Shown here in pieces: positions 16,068 to 24,308 of a stretch of 64,000 nucleotides of DNA. The notes below the pieces were generated by a model. It did no database searches, was not told where the DNA came from, and worked only from the letters and a program-made list of their open reading frames with translations. The stretch comes from Bacillota bacterium. Its GTDB lineage: Bacteria > Bacillota > Clostridia > Acetivibrionales > DSM-1351. The stretch spans positions 62,001 through 126,000 of the forward strand of contig JAEXFI010000024.1 of assembly GCA_023400235.1 (NCBI GenBank), given 5' to 3'. The position numbers were made by a program, and so were the translations under genes. Numbering within the stretch: position 1 is the stretch's first letter; every line of letters begins with the position of its first letter.

Positions 16068-16940
16068 TTACTCAATCACCCGTTTTGCAGCGGCATCATA
16101 CAGCAGTACGTTTTCCTGTGCTTTTTCCCTTCCGTCCTTGGCACGTATATTCTGTCTGAGCTGGCAGATATTATTATCCTGCCACTTAATAAAGTCATAG
16201 CTGTGAATAAAGAACTTATCACTTTTAGTCCCCTGCGCAGGAAGCTCATTACTGTCAAATAACAAACTGCTGTCCTTGCAGTCAAAAATAATTACGGTTC
16301 TTTTTTTATTTCCGGCTATATTCTGAGGGCAGGATTCATATGAGCAAGCATTATATCTGCCGTCGGAGGATAAATTGAAATTGCTGAAACTTCCTATTTG
16401 CTGATATATCTTTTCCAGCTTTGATTTCTCCAAATCGTAAGCATACAAGGCAGAATGAAAATAATCATATTCCGCCTTCCCCTCAAAGAGATAAAAGACC
16501 TTTCCCAACTTTTCATCCAGCAGCATATTTTTTACTGCAAAGCCTTTTCCATACTTTTCTCTCAACTTGAACATATTTCTGATTTCTTTCAGCTTGTCAG
16601 GCTCAATATTGCACCTGACGAGCCTTTCCTTGATCTTATATGTCAGGTTCAGGGTTACAAGGCCATAATTGTCTTCGGACATAAAGGCACGTAAATCCAC
16701 ATTGCTCTTATTTCCCAATATGTTTATATCTTCTCTTTTTACATAAATACTGTTGTTCATGCTTTTGACAGACAACAGTTCCTGCCGGGCCTTTCTTCTA
16801 GCCGCAGAATCCGGCTCTTCCTTTCCGGCAGGGTATACGCTCCTGCTGTTTTGAACCGGAGGCTTGCTGTATAATATGGTACCGCTTATTATAACAGATA
16901 TAAAAATAACATATAGTATAGATAAATATAGTTTCTTCAT
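16068..16940 (-). CDS. Membrane-anchored hypothetical protein
   Basis: 290 residues, not recognised. A single N-terminal helix (about 5-25) looks like an uncleaved anchor or signal peptide. The rest is hydrophilic and extracytoplasmic by prediction, with two Cys in a short loop (YESCPQN) and repeated short beta segments around residues 140-270 (for example VFYLFEGKAEYDYF), possibly a WD/TolB-like propeller part. GGAGA lies seven bases before the ATG. It is a single gene between tcdA and a small membrane protein gene. Confidence 0.55.
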   Translation of the reverse strand: MKKLYLSILYVIFISVIISGTILYSKPPVQNSRSVYPAGKEEPDSAARRKARQELLSVKSMNNSIYVKREDINILGNKSNVDLRAFMSEDNYGLVTLNLTYKIKERLVRCNIEPDKLKEIRNMFKLREKYGKGFAVKNMLLDEKLGKVFYLFEGKAEYDYFHSALYAYDLEKSKLEKIYQQIGSFSNFNLSSDGRYNACSYESCPQNIAGNKKRTVIIFDCKDSSLLFDSNELPAQGTKSDKFFIHSYDFIKWQDNNICQLRQNIRAKDGREKAQENVLLYDAAAKRVIE

Positions 16941-17047
16941 AAAATGTCTCCATCTGAAAAATATCTATATTGTATTTTATACAAATATGCTAAATGTATT
17001 TACACTAATAACATCCTGGTGATAATTTTTTTTCCAGGCTACGGTCT

Positions 17048-17380
17048 TTACTTTATTACCGCATCTATAACCAGCAGAAAAACCCCTGAGAGTACAAGAG
17101 TGAAGCCATTGAACCCCAGCAGTATCCAAGCCCTTCCGGTCTCAGGCTCCTCCCCCTCCTCATTCTGTTCAGCTATACCCGCCCCGGTCACTCTGCTCTG
17201 ATTTTTTGCTATGGTTATTAAAATACCCGCAAGTACGGCAACCAGCCCAATAAGGAAAAAGGTCTCCTTCACATTAAAATTAATTCTTTGAGAAATAAAA
17301 TATGCCCCGAAACAAAAAACTGCAGATATAATCGCACTGTAAACCAGAGTCAGTAAACCTTTACGCCTCCATTCGCTCAT
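17048..17380 (-). CDS. Small integral membrane protein, unknown
   Basis: 110 residues with three hydrophobic helices (about 10-30, 40-57 and 87-107) and a charged acidic loop (EQNEEGEEPETG) between the second and third. No motif is recognisable. It lies 25 bp after the amidohydrolase gene and is probably cotranscribed with it. GAGGG precedes the ATG by about ten bases. Confidence 0.55.
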   Translation of the reverse strand: MSEWRRKGLLTLVYSAIISAVFCFGAYFISQRINFNVKETFFLIGLVAVLAGILITIAKNQSRVTGAGIAEQNEEGEEPETGRAWILLGFNGFTLVLSGVFLLVIDAVIK

Positions 17381-17405
17381 TTGGCGTCTACCCTCTTTCT
17401 ATTAA

Positions 17406-18263
17406 TCACAATTTGAAAAGCCTTTTTGCATTTCCGCTGAAAATAAGTTCCTTTTGCTGGCGGCTCAAATTAAAATTCATTATCCTGTTCAAATCATGTA
17501 TTGGGCTCCCCCAGGGAAAATCCGAACCGAATATGACCCGGTGTGCACCCACCTCATTTATTATGGCCACCACCTTGCCGTCGTCAAGCCAGCTAGGCTC
17601 ATTAACCTTCATTATTTCGGGATAGCCGGTAATTACAATTGATGTATCCAGAAATACGTTGGAATATTTTTTTGATACTTCAAAGCAGCGGTCCATATCT
17701 CCATCTGCCATGTGGGCAAGTATTACAGGCAGCTCCGGGTATTTTTCCATAACAGGCACTATACATTCAAAATCGGAGTATTCATTCAGCCTGGCATTTG
17801 AAACACGTCCGCAGTGTATCAGCACTGCAAAGCTCTTTTCACTGCATTTTCTGAAGAGTTCATCCAGCCCAGGGTCTCTGACGTCAAAGCCCTGCGCCAT
17901 AGGATGGAGCTTGATACCCCGGGCTCCTGCATTTATATAGTCTTCAAGATGCTCAGTCAAAACTCCTTCCATTTCCGGATGAAAACTTACCAGAGGAATA
18001 AGCTTGCCTCCGGAATCCGCACCTGCCTTTAAAGTCCACAGGTTATTTTGATGGACTATTTTAGGGGGAGCAAAATTAACCATGACAGTCCTGTCAATAC
18101 CGCCTTCCCTCATGTTGTTCAACACATTTCCAATGGTGCCATTACCCGGATTGGCAAACTCTATGTCATAAATTTTGTTAAAGGAAGCTATAATTTTATC
18201 AGCAATGTCATTACCGGCAAAGGTGTGCACATGACTGTCTATTATCTCTATATCATTGATCAT
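17406..18263 (-). CDS. Amidohydrolase-family metal-dependent hydrolase (amidohydrolase_2)
   Basis: 285 residues of a TIM-barrel metal-dependent hydrolase. It shows the N-terminal metal site IDSHVHTFAG (HxH), GIKLHPMAQGF with a possible bridging residue, VLIHCGR, VILAHMADGD and FGSDFPWGSP with the late Asp that activates water. This pattern fits the aminocarboxymuconate-semialdehyde decarboxylase/amidohydrolase_2 family. Substrate unknown. Start fixed by GAGG eight bases before the ATG. Confidence 0.85.
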   Translation of the reverse strand: MINDIEIIDSHVHTFAGNDIADKIIASFNKIYDIEFANPGNGTIGNVLNNMREGGIDRTVMVNFAPPKIVHQNNLWTLKAGADSGGKLIPLVSFHPEMEGVLTEHLEDYINAGARGIKLHPMAQGFDVRDPGLDELFRKCSEKSFAVLIHCGRVSNARLNEYSDFECIVPVMEKYPELPVILAHMADGDMDRCFEVSKKYSNVFLDTSIVITGYPEIMKVNEPSWLDDGKVVAIINEVGAHRVIFGSDFPWGSPIHDLNRIMNFNLSRQQKELIFSGNAKRLFKL

Positions 18264-18405
18264 TTTAACCTCGAAGCCTTATTTCAGCAGCTTTCAATTT
18301 TCCATAATTTAATTTTAATATAACTCAACTTGTATTTAAAATCAATAATTTATAAGTATATTGTATACACATTTTTTTGCTGCCCAAAAAAAAGCATATT
18401 ATTAG

Positions 18406-18426
18406 GAATTATTGTAATAATAATTC
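18406..18426. promoter_or_regulatory. 21-bp palindrome upstream of the ferredoxin gene
   Basis: GAATTATT-GTAAT-AATAATTC, a perfect 8-bp inverted repeat in an AT-rich spacer, 26 bp before the strong AGGAGG at 18441. It could be an operator; no regulator can be assigned. Confidence 0.4.
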
Positions 18427-18451
18427 TGAAAAAATAAAACAGGAGGTTAGC

Positions 18452-18556
18452 GTGAAAGATAAATGTTGTAAATCAAGGCGGATTTCACGCAGCGAAAGCC
18501 ACTGCGTGTCTTTCATTACTATTTGTGTACGCGCCAAGGGCGCAGATGGGAGGTAA
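18452..18556 (+). CDS. Small ORF of 34 aa before the ferredoxin gene
   Basis: A GTG with a perfect AGGAGG five bases upstream opens a 34-codon frame that ends in TAA one base before the ferredoxin ATG. The peptide is basic and Cys-containing (begins VKDKCCKSRRISR). Most of it is the dispersed repeat element, whose frame is not kept in the 8.3-kb copy. It may be a leader peptide used for translational coupling, or simply the open frame of a structured element. Confidence 0.3.
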   Translation: MKDKCCKSRRISRSESHCVSFITICVRAKGADGR

Positions 18557-18557
18557 A
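18483..18557 (+). repeat. Copy 3 of the dispersed hairpin + Shine-Dalgarno element
   Basis: CACGCAG/CTGCGTG stem enclosing CGAAAGC, then a 24-nt block identical to copy 2, the stem GCGCC-AAG-GGCGC, and GATGGGAGGT, the ribosome site of the ferredoxin. Blocks AAAGCCACT and GTGTCTTT are shared with copy 1. Confidence 0.75.
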
Positions 18558-18749
18558 ATGAAAGCATCTGTAGATCAGGACGGCTGCATCAGTTGTGAAC
18601 TTTGTGTATCTATATGCCCGTCGGTATTCAGTATGAATGAGGACAATAAGGCTGAAGCCATTGACGATGATATCCCGGAAGAAGCGGAACAAGATGCAGA
18701 GGATGCCCGAGACGGCTGTCCCGTAAGCGTAATTAACCTGGAAGAATAA
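18558..18749 (+). CDS. Monocluster [4Fe-4S] ferredoxin
   Basis: 63 residues, very acidic. Cys10, Cys13 and Cys16 (CISCELCVSICP) plus Cys54 (DGCPVS) can bind one cluster; Cys20 is the extra Cys known from Thermotoga-type ferredoxins, but its usual disulfide partner is not present. The start ATG follows GGGAGG. It is a soluble electron carrier, possibly the partner of the oxidoreductase at 7.8-10.5 kb. The 5' region is a copy of the same repeat found before the gamma subunit of that enzyme. Confidence 0.92.
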   Translation: MKASVDQDGCISCELCVSICPSVFSMNEDNKAEAIDDDIPEEAEQDAEDARDGCPVSVINLEE

Positions 18750-18753
18750 GTGC

Positions 18754-18846
18754 CAAGAAAATTCGCTGCACTCAGTTTTTACAGTGCTCACTGGTATGCA
18801 GTGCAGCAAATTTTCTTGTTCGCCAGGGGATTTCCCTTTTCAAACC
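18754..18846. repeat. Copy A of a large inverted-repeat element
   Basis: A 19-bp arm (18754-18772) pairs with 18800-18818 with one mismatch around a 27-nt loop, followed by TTCGCCAGGGGATTTCCC and CTTTTCAAACCC. The same arm, the TTCGCYAGG tail and the CCTTTTCARACCC end recur at 35478-35623. It fills the gap between the ferredoxin and the AraC-type gene and may act as a terminator for both, as the genes converge. Confidence 0.7.
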
Positions 18847-18854
18847 CTGCTGCT

Positions 18855-19727
18855 TTAAGTCCTGACGAAATTTTGCTGTTCCGCTTGTTCCATAACCACC
18901 GGAATCCATATTTCAACCAGATAGTCCTCAGAATCCACATCGTTTGAAAAATACTTTTCTATGGTTGGTAAAGCAGACTGCTTATATATGCTTTGGGGCA
19001 GAAATTCTCCGTAAATACGTGCCCAGGTGTTACTCAGCGTGGGATTGACAGGCCCCACAGATTCGAATACCAGCCATGTGGCTTCCGGAACAGTAACGCT
19101 TTTTAAATCGCCTGCATTTTCGCAAGCAGTCTCTATACCTACCATATAGTCATTGTAACCCTGGTCGTTAAACCCGAAACACATTCCGTAGGTATTGCTG
19201 TCCACTCCCACTTCAACCAGTCTGTCTATGGTACCGTCTTTTTTACAGGTATTCCAGAATTCCGGTATCACATTGTCCTCCAGTGATGAGGACACTATTT
19301 TTCCCACAACCTTAAAGCTTTCTCTTTCAACAACACGATAATTCATTTCCGCATCTCCTTTAATTGTTAATGTAAAGGACAGTCGAGGGAAGGATTTGAG
19401 CTTGATATTCTGCTGCCGTGCACTTGCAGGCGGAATACCATGCATTTTTTTAAAGGCTACGCAAAAAGCATCTGCAGACTCATATCCATATTTGACTGCA
19501 AGGTCAATAACCTTGCTATCGGTGGACTGAAGCTCAAAAGCAGCCATTGTCAGCTTTCTTCTGCGGATATATTCTGAAAGAGTAATTCCCGTAAGCAGGG
19601 AGAAGGTTCTCAGAAATGCTCCTACGGGACAAAGCACAATCCTGCCAATCTCTTCACTGACTATATCATCGTCAAGATGCTCTTCGATATATGAGATAAC
19701 TGAATTAAGCCTCTCAATCCATTCCAT
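18855..19727 (-). CDS. AraC-family regulator with GyrI-like effector domain
   Basis: 290 residues. The first 110 hold two AraC helix-turn-helix motifs (VGAFLRTFSLLTGITLSEYIRRRKL is cut across the first, and KYGYESADAFCVAFKK is the second). From residue about 125 onwards is a GyrI-like/AraC effector-binding domain (NYRVVERESFKVVGK, then YGMCFGF and VPEATWLVFESVG). This ROB/MarA-like fusion senses small hydrophobic or cationic ligands. AGGAG precedes the ATG. It is a monocistronic gene convergent with the ferredoxin gene. Confidence 0.9.
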   Translation of the reverse strand: MEWIERLNSVISYIEEHLDDDIVSEEIGRIVLCPVGAFLRTFSLLTGITLSEYIRRRKLTMAAFELQSTDSKVIDLAVKYGYESADAFCVAFKKMHGIPPASARQQNIKLKSFPRLSFTLTIKGDAEMNYRVVERESFKVVGKIVSSSLEDNVIPEFWNTCKKDGTIDRLVEVGVDSNTYGMCFGFNDQGYNDYMVGIETACENAGDLKSVTVPEATWLVFESVGPVNPTLSNTWARIYGEFLPQSIYKQSALPTIEKYFSNDVDSEDYLVEIWIPVVMEQAEQQNFVRT

Positions 19728-19846
19728 CCGGCTTCTCCTTTCACTACAATTATAATTCCTCTTATAAAAATCCTCCCGTTATTTTCCAAGCAAAAAAACA
19801 GGTGAAATGCAGCGCTGTGTTATTATGTTACTGTCTTATTGTGCTC

Positions 19847-21820
19847 CTATTGAGGTCTTGCACCTCCGTTGAGCCATTCCACAAACTGGCTTTCAGTGAT
19901 GATGCTGATGCCCAGCTCCTTTGCCTTCTTGTTTTTTGAAGAGCCCGACAGGTTGTCGTTGTTTATAAGGTAATTGGTCTTGCTGGTAACAGAGCCGGTT
20001 ACCTTTCCCCCATTTGCTTCAATAATCTCCTTCAGCTCATCGCGGTTCTTAAACTGCTCCACTGAGCCTGTAATTACAAACACCATATTCTCAAAGCTGC
20101 TCCCTGTTTCAGAGACCTCCACTTTTTCAAAGTCCAGCTCTTTTAGAAGATCCTCAACAATCTGCTTCTTCTTATTATCTGCAAAGAAGCTGACATAGGC
20201 CTCTGCCATGACCTCGCCTATTCCGCCTATGCCCACAAGCTCGTCAAATTCTGCATTCTGAATTGCCATCCAGTCATATTTAAAGTTTCTGCAAATCAGC
20301 TTTGCATTTGACAGGCCCACATTTGGTATCCCAAGACTAAATAGAAGCCTTACCACTGTTGACTTTCTGGCTTTATTCACAGACGCGGTCAGCTTGTTGA
20401 AGGATTTTTCACCAAAACCCTCCATTTCAACTATTTCCTGCTTGAACCTGTCAATATGGAATATATCCGCCGGCTCTCTTATCAGTCCCTTTGAAATCAG
20501 CTTTTCTATGGTGGCCTCAGACAGCCCTTCAATATTCATGGCGTCCCTGCCCACAAAATGAGTGAAGGCTTTTATTTGCTTGGCCTGACATTCCTCATTC
20601 GGACAGTATAAAAACTTTATTCCATTTTCCTGACGTAACTCCGTTTGCGCTTCACAGACAGGACAATGCTTCGGAATACCCACCGCCCCGCTTCTGGTGA
20701 AATTTTCGGAAACCTGGGGTATTATCATATTTGCCTTGTAAACACCTATGGTATCACCTATTCCAAGTTCCAGACCTTCCATAATACTGATATTGTGTAT
20801 GCTGGCCCTGCTGACGGTTGTCCCCTCCAGCTCTACAGGCTCAAATATTGCAATAGGATTTATAAGACCTGTACGGGATGCACTCCACTCTATTTCAAGA
20901 AGCTTTGTCTCCTTGATTTCATCACGCCATTTAAAGGCAATTGAGTCCCTGGGAAATTTGGAGGTGGAGCCCAGGGATTCTCCGTAAGCTATGTTGTCAA
21001 AAGTCAGAACCAGGCCGTCGGAGGGAAAATCATTTTCCTCTATGCGGTCATAGAACCACTGCACCGAAGCCTCTATGTTTTCAGCATCCACCTCTTGGTA
21101 TTCCACTGCGTCAAACCCCTGCTGCCTTATCCATTCAAGCTGTGCAATCCTGGAATTGTTATATTCCGCATAGTCCGCCCTTACCAGAGAAAAGGCAAAG
21201 AAATGTACATTCCTGTCTGCGGTTATCCTGTTGTTTAACTGACGTACGGAACCGCTGCAAAGATTTCTGGGATTCTTATACCTGGCATCCACGTCATCAA
21301 TCTCACTGTTTATCTTCATAAAATCAGAATAGCGTATTATTGCCTCGCCCCTCAATACAAGAGTATCCTTGTAGGCAATATTAACCGGCAGGTTTTTAAA
21401 AACCCTGGCATTATTGGTGATTACCTCACCAATTTCTCCGCTGCCTCTGGTTACAGCCTTCACAAGATTGCCCCCCTCATAAGTCAGAACTATGGTCAAG
21501 CCATCCAGCTTCCAGGACAGGACGCCCTTCATATTTCCCAGCCATTCCCTCAGAGCGGGCACTTCCTTGGTTTTGTCAAGGGAAAGCATGGTAGTTTCAT
21601 GTCTCTCCTTCGGAAGGTTGGAAAGCACTTCATAGCCCACATTTATTGTGGGGCTGTTTGATAAAACAACTCCTGATTCCTTTTCCAGCTCCACCAGCTC
21701 GTCATACAGCCTGTCATATTCAATGTTGGGCATGATTTCACGGTCTTCCATGTAATATGCCTTTGCAGCCTGATTTAATATTTCAATTTTATCCTTCATT
21801 ATCTGAAGCTTGCTATCCAT
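19847..21820 (-). CDS. ligA: NAD-dependent DNA ligase, divergent LigA
   Basis: 657 residues in the usual LigA order: Ia domain (IEYDRLYDELVELE near 33), adenylation domain with KLDG near 104-107 (Lys104 would carry AMP) and TRGSGEIGEVITNN, OB fold, a four-Cys zinc finger (HCPVCEAQ and YCPNEECQ), HhH repeats and a C-terminal BRCT domain (ENMVFVITGSV). It seals nicks in replication and repair. The residue two before the catalytic Lys is Ser (SWKLDG) where E. coli LigA has Glu113. Start ATG follows AGGAG. Confidence 0.93.
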   Translation of the reverse strand: MDSKLQIMKDKIEILNQAAKAYYMEDREIMPNIEYDRLYDELVELEKESGVVLSNSPTINVGYEVLSNLPKERHETTMLSLDKTKEVPALREWLGNMKGVLSWKLDGLTIVLTYEGGNLVKAVTRGSGEIGEVITNNARVFKNLPVNIAYKDTLVLRGEAIIRYSDFMKINSEIDDVDARYKNPRNLCSGSVRQLNNRITADRNVHFFAFSLVRADYAEYNNSRIAQLEWIRQQGFDAVEYQEVDAENIEASVQWFYDRIEENDFPSDGLVLTFDNIAYGESLGSTSKFPRDSIAFKWRDEIKETKLLEIEWSASRTGLINPIAIFEPVELEGTTVSRASIHNISIMEGLELGIGDTIGVYKANMIIPQVSENFTRSGAVGIPKHCPVCEAQTELRQENGIKFLYCPNEECQAKQIKAFTHFVGRDAMNIEGLSEATIEKLISKGLIREPADIFHIDRFKQEIVEMEGFGEKSFNKLTASVNKARKSTVVRLLFSLGIPNVGLSNAKLICRNFKYDWMAIQNAEFDELVGIGGIGEVMAEAYVSFFADNKKKQIVEDLLKELDFEKVEVSETGSSFENMVFVITGSVEQFKNRDELKEIIEANGGKVTGSVTSKTNYLINNDNLSGSSKNKKAKELGISIITESQFVEWLNGGARPQ

Positions 21821-21935
21821 TTAGTTTCTCCTTTAGGTGTATAATAGTTGAGTTATCTCACAGCTAATACCTGTTGCATTAACTTTACCGATAGATTTAC
21901 AGGGAAGTTTGGTACAATGGGTTTTGAGTATGGTC

Positions 21936-22646
21936 TCAGTACTTTTTCGAATACCTTCCGGCTTTATTTTTACCTCTGAGCAGTATGGCATAGACAGCGA
22001 AAAGAGAAACCGCCAGCCAAAGCACCCCCCATACAACCGCCGGAGTATGAGTCAGCCTTGAAATGAGAACGGCGTCGGTGACCGGCATCCTGTCCAGCTT
22101 TATAAATCCGAATACCTGGTTCACCTGCAGAAGCACGGTATCAACAAAGGTATCATATATGGCGTAGGTGACGCTTCCTATTCCTATGATTTCAATAACC
22201 CAGTCATGGAGTCTGTCGTTCTGTATCATATATATTATCAGTGCTGCAATTGCAAATACAACCGAGTAAAGCATAGTGAAGGAAATTATTCCGGAAAACC
22301 TGAAGGTGACCCCCAGAAAAATAATCGCAATGACACCAATTATGTATTTCTTAAACCTTGTATTTTTTAAGAGCAAAATGCAGCAGGCAAAAAGCACACT
22401 TCCCAGATAGCCTCCATTTGCAATAAGAAATGCTGAAAGCCAATCCTTTGGAAGTGATGTAACATGACCGCTTTCATTGAAGTATATGCTTAACCCGGTA
22501 ACCTTGCTTCCGGTTATTGCGGCCATAAATGCATGTCCCAGTTCATGAAGAAAAACCGTAAACAATTTGATGGGTTTTATGAAAATAGTATTCCATAAGG
22601 CCATCAGAACAACAAAGATAATAAAAATTCTCCAAGGCTGCTTCAT
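21936..22646 (-). CDS. M50-like membrane metalloprotease (HELGH)
   Basis: 236 residues with about six membrane helices. FLHELGHAFMAAITGSKV near 33 carries the HExxH zinc site within a helix, as in site-2 proteases. No clear second ligand motif (NxxPxxxxDG) is visible, so it belongs to the M50B-like group whose activity is less certain. GGAGA precedes the ATG. It lies downstream of gpr on the same strand, separated by a GC-rich element and a hairpin. Confidence 0.8.
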   Translation of the reverse strand: MKQPWRIFIIFVVLMALWNTIFIKPIKLFTVFLHELGHAFMAAITGSKVTGLSIYFNESGHVTSLPKDWLSAFLIANGGYLGSVLFACCILLLKNTRFKKYIIGVIAIIFLGVTFRFSGIISFTMLYSVVFAIAALIIYMIQNDRLHDWVIEIIGIGSVTYAIYDTFVDTVLLQVNQVFGFIKLDRMPVTDAVLISRLTHTPAVVWGVLWLAVSLFAVYAILLRGKNKAGRYSKKY

Positions 22647-22748
22647 TTGACTTCTCCATTTCAGGGTTTTATGTACTGCAGGTTAAATTAATTGATTCCT
22701 AATAAAATTATAACCTGCAACCATATAAAAGGAAAGTTATTCTATTCT

Positions 22749-22797
22749 CATAAAGTCAATTACTGCTTAGACCTTAGTAATTGACTTTTTATTTCCG
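22749..22797. terminator. 13-bp perfect hairpin downstream of gpr
   Basis: AAAGTCAATTACT and AGTAATTGACTTT flank an 11-nt loop at about 22753-22789. The longer T run is on the plus strand (TTTTTATTT), so its best orientation is away from gpr; it may still end the gpr transcript. Confidence 0.6.
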
Positions 22798-22916
22798 CAG
22801 CTTTCCTCAGCCTCCAGCCGTGACGGTGTGGAACCGGGCATGGAGCCCGGCCCGTCCCCATACGGCACAGCCGGACGCCTGCAGGATTCCAGCCCGAACC
22901 CGCTGCCGGAGCATGG
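22798..22916. other. GC-rich structured island downstream of gpr
   Basis: About 120 bp with far higher GC than the rest of the window. It contains nested inverted repeats (CCGGGC-5-GCCCGG, enclosed by ACGG/CCGT and GCCGT/ACGGC). It starts directly after the gpr stop codon. No open frame or known RNA family is recognised. Confidence 0.6.
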
Positions 22917-23924
22917 CTACATGAGGTACTTTTCCATTTCCTGCATGCCTATCCCCTCATGTAACGCCATATTCAAACCGTTTGCCACAACCTTTGACAC
23001 CCTGCTGATAATATCGTCTATTTCCTTGGGAGTAACTATAAGCTGCCCAACAAATGGATCTAAGGCCTGTTTTATCAGCTCGTATTTTTCCTCCCTGTCT
23101 ATGTTCTTAAGGGTACTGTAAAAGCTGGAGTCAGAGGGAGCTTCCTGCATGAGACTGTCTATTATCAGATCCATTGCATCATTGGTGAGAGTGGCGGCAT
23201 CCACCACAGTGGGAACTCCTATGGCCACCACAGGCATGCCCAGAGTGGCCTTGCTCAGCTCCATTCTTTTGTTGCCTACTCCTCCTCCGGGAGCTATCCC
23301 TGTGTCGGCAATCTGTATGGTGGTGCTGACACGCTCCATATTCCTGGCCGCCAATGCATCTATGGCTATAAGCGCGTCAGGCTTTATCCTTTCCACCACA
23401 CCCTTTACTATCTCCCCGGTCTCGATACCCGTGATTCCCATAACTCCCGGTGAAATGGCACAAACCGGCTTCACGCCTTCATCCACATGCTCAGGGACAT
23501 ACTCCAGCAGATGCCTGGTTACCATCAGGTGAGATATTACCTTCGGGCCCAGGGCGTCAGGAGTTACATTCCAGTTGCCAAGTCCCACAACAAGAATGGT
23601 GGCGTCAGGTTTCAGGTTAAGTATGGCCTTTAATTCACTGGACATAACATCTATGGTCTTCTGGTTGACATCAGGGTGATTGTCCTTCAATTGAGGAATC
23701 TCCAGGGTAACATAGTTTCCCATTGGTTTTCCGATGGCCTGCTCACCGGTGGGCGATGTAATCCTCACTCTTGTTATTTTGACATCCTCATCACCTGCGT
23801 TTTCAACCTCAACGCCAGGGGGGGATTCATGTGCTTGTGCCTGCTCGCTTGCCTGGCTGCTGTTCATAAATATTTCATGTGCCTCAATTACAAGGTCGGT
23901 GCGCCTGTTTGACAAATTTACCAT
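22917..23924 (-). CDS. gpr: Germination protease GPR
   Basis: 335 residues. The N-terminal NRRTDLVIEAHE contains the TDLxxE processing site at which the zymogen cuts itself, and the body has the family segments VVGLGNWNVTPDALGPKVI, AISPGVMGITGIETGEIV, IAIDALAARNMERV and GGGVGNKR. GPR is made in the forespore and degrades small acid-soluble spore proteins on germination. GGAG precedes the ATG at 23924. It is divergent from rpsT, as in many Firmicutes, but here an extra gene has entered between them. Confidence 0.96.
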   Translation of the reverse strand: MVNLSNRRTDLVIEAHEIFMNSSQASEQAQAHESPPGVEVENAGDEDVKITRVRITSPTGEQAIGKPMGNYVTLEIPQLKDNHPDVNQKTIDVMSSELKAILNLKPDATILVVGLGNWNVTPDALGPKVISHLMVTRHLLEYVPEHVDEGVKPVCAISPGVMGITGIETGEIVKGVVERIKPDALIAIDALAARNMERVSTTIQIADTGIAPGGGVGNKRMELSKATLGMPVVAIGVPTVVDAATLTNDAMDLIIDSLMQEAPSDSSFYSTLKNIDREEKYELIKQALDPFVGQLIVTPKEIDDIISRVSKVVANGLNMALHEGIGMQEMEKYLM

Positions 23925-24047
23925 AACTTTGCTCCTCTCTATAGATAACAGAAATATTGGTATATCGGTATTATTTCAAAAAAACCATTATTTTAGTATC
24001 AGAATTAGAGCTTATTTTTATAGACTTTTGTATAGTAAAATCCACGT

Positions 24048-24110
24048 TTATGCCAAGGTAAAATACTGATATTGACAAATTTAGAATTTTATGGTATTGC
24101 CTTGGCATAA
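24048..24110. repeat. Imperfect inverted repeat upstream of the duplicated gene
   Basis: TTATGCCAAGG (24048-24058) and CCTTGGCATAA (24100-24110) are perfect arms, extended by a partly paired AAATAC/GGTATT region around a loop of about 26 nt. It sits between gpr and the broken gene copy at 24143. It may be a terminator or the end of an inserted segment. Confidence 0.5.
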
Positions 24111-24142
24111 GTAACAAATTAAAATAAAAGAAGTTGCTAAGT

Positions 24143-24277
24143 ACCGATGTGGCAAATATAACAAACGGTTTTATGATAAATAGTTTTACCGGTCATAAAA
24201 TTGAGACTGCTAACAAAGAAAAAATTAAAGAGCTCGTCAATTTATTGAATAATAGAACCTATAGAAAAGATTTCTAA
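24143..24277 (+). pseudogene. Partial copy of the gene at 24309-24752
   Basis: Aligns without gaps to 24423-24554 (offset exactly 280 bp). The last 60 or so bases are identical, the first 70 have about 20 substitutions. The frame is open, encodes a piece like residues 39-82 of the intact protein, then stops (GATTTCTAA). No start codon, ribosome site or signal segment belongs to it. Confidence 0.85.
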
Positions 24278-24308
24278 TTCCATTAGGTCAAATATTGGAG
24301 TGTGTTTT

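Noticed and set aside
22828..23121. Plus-strand frame beginning in the GC-rich island (MEPGMEPGPSPYG)
   Set aside because: It runs antisense into gpr, has no ribosome site and its odd composition only reflects the GC-rich DNA.
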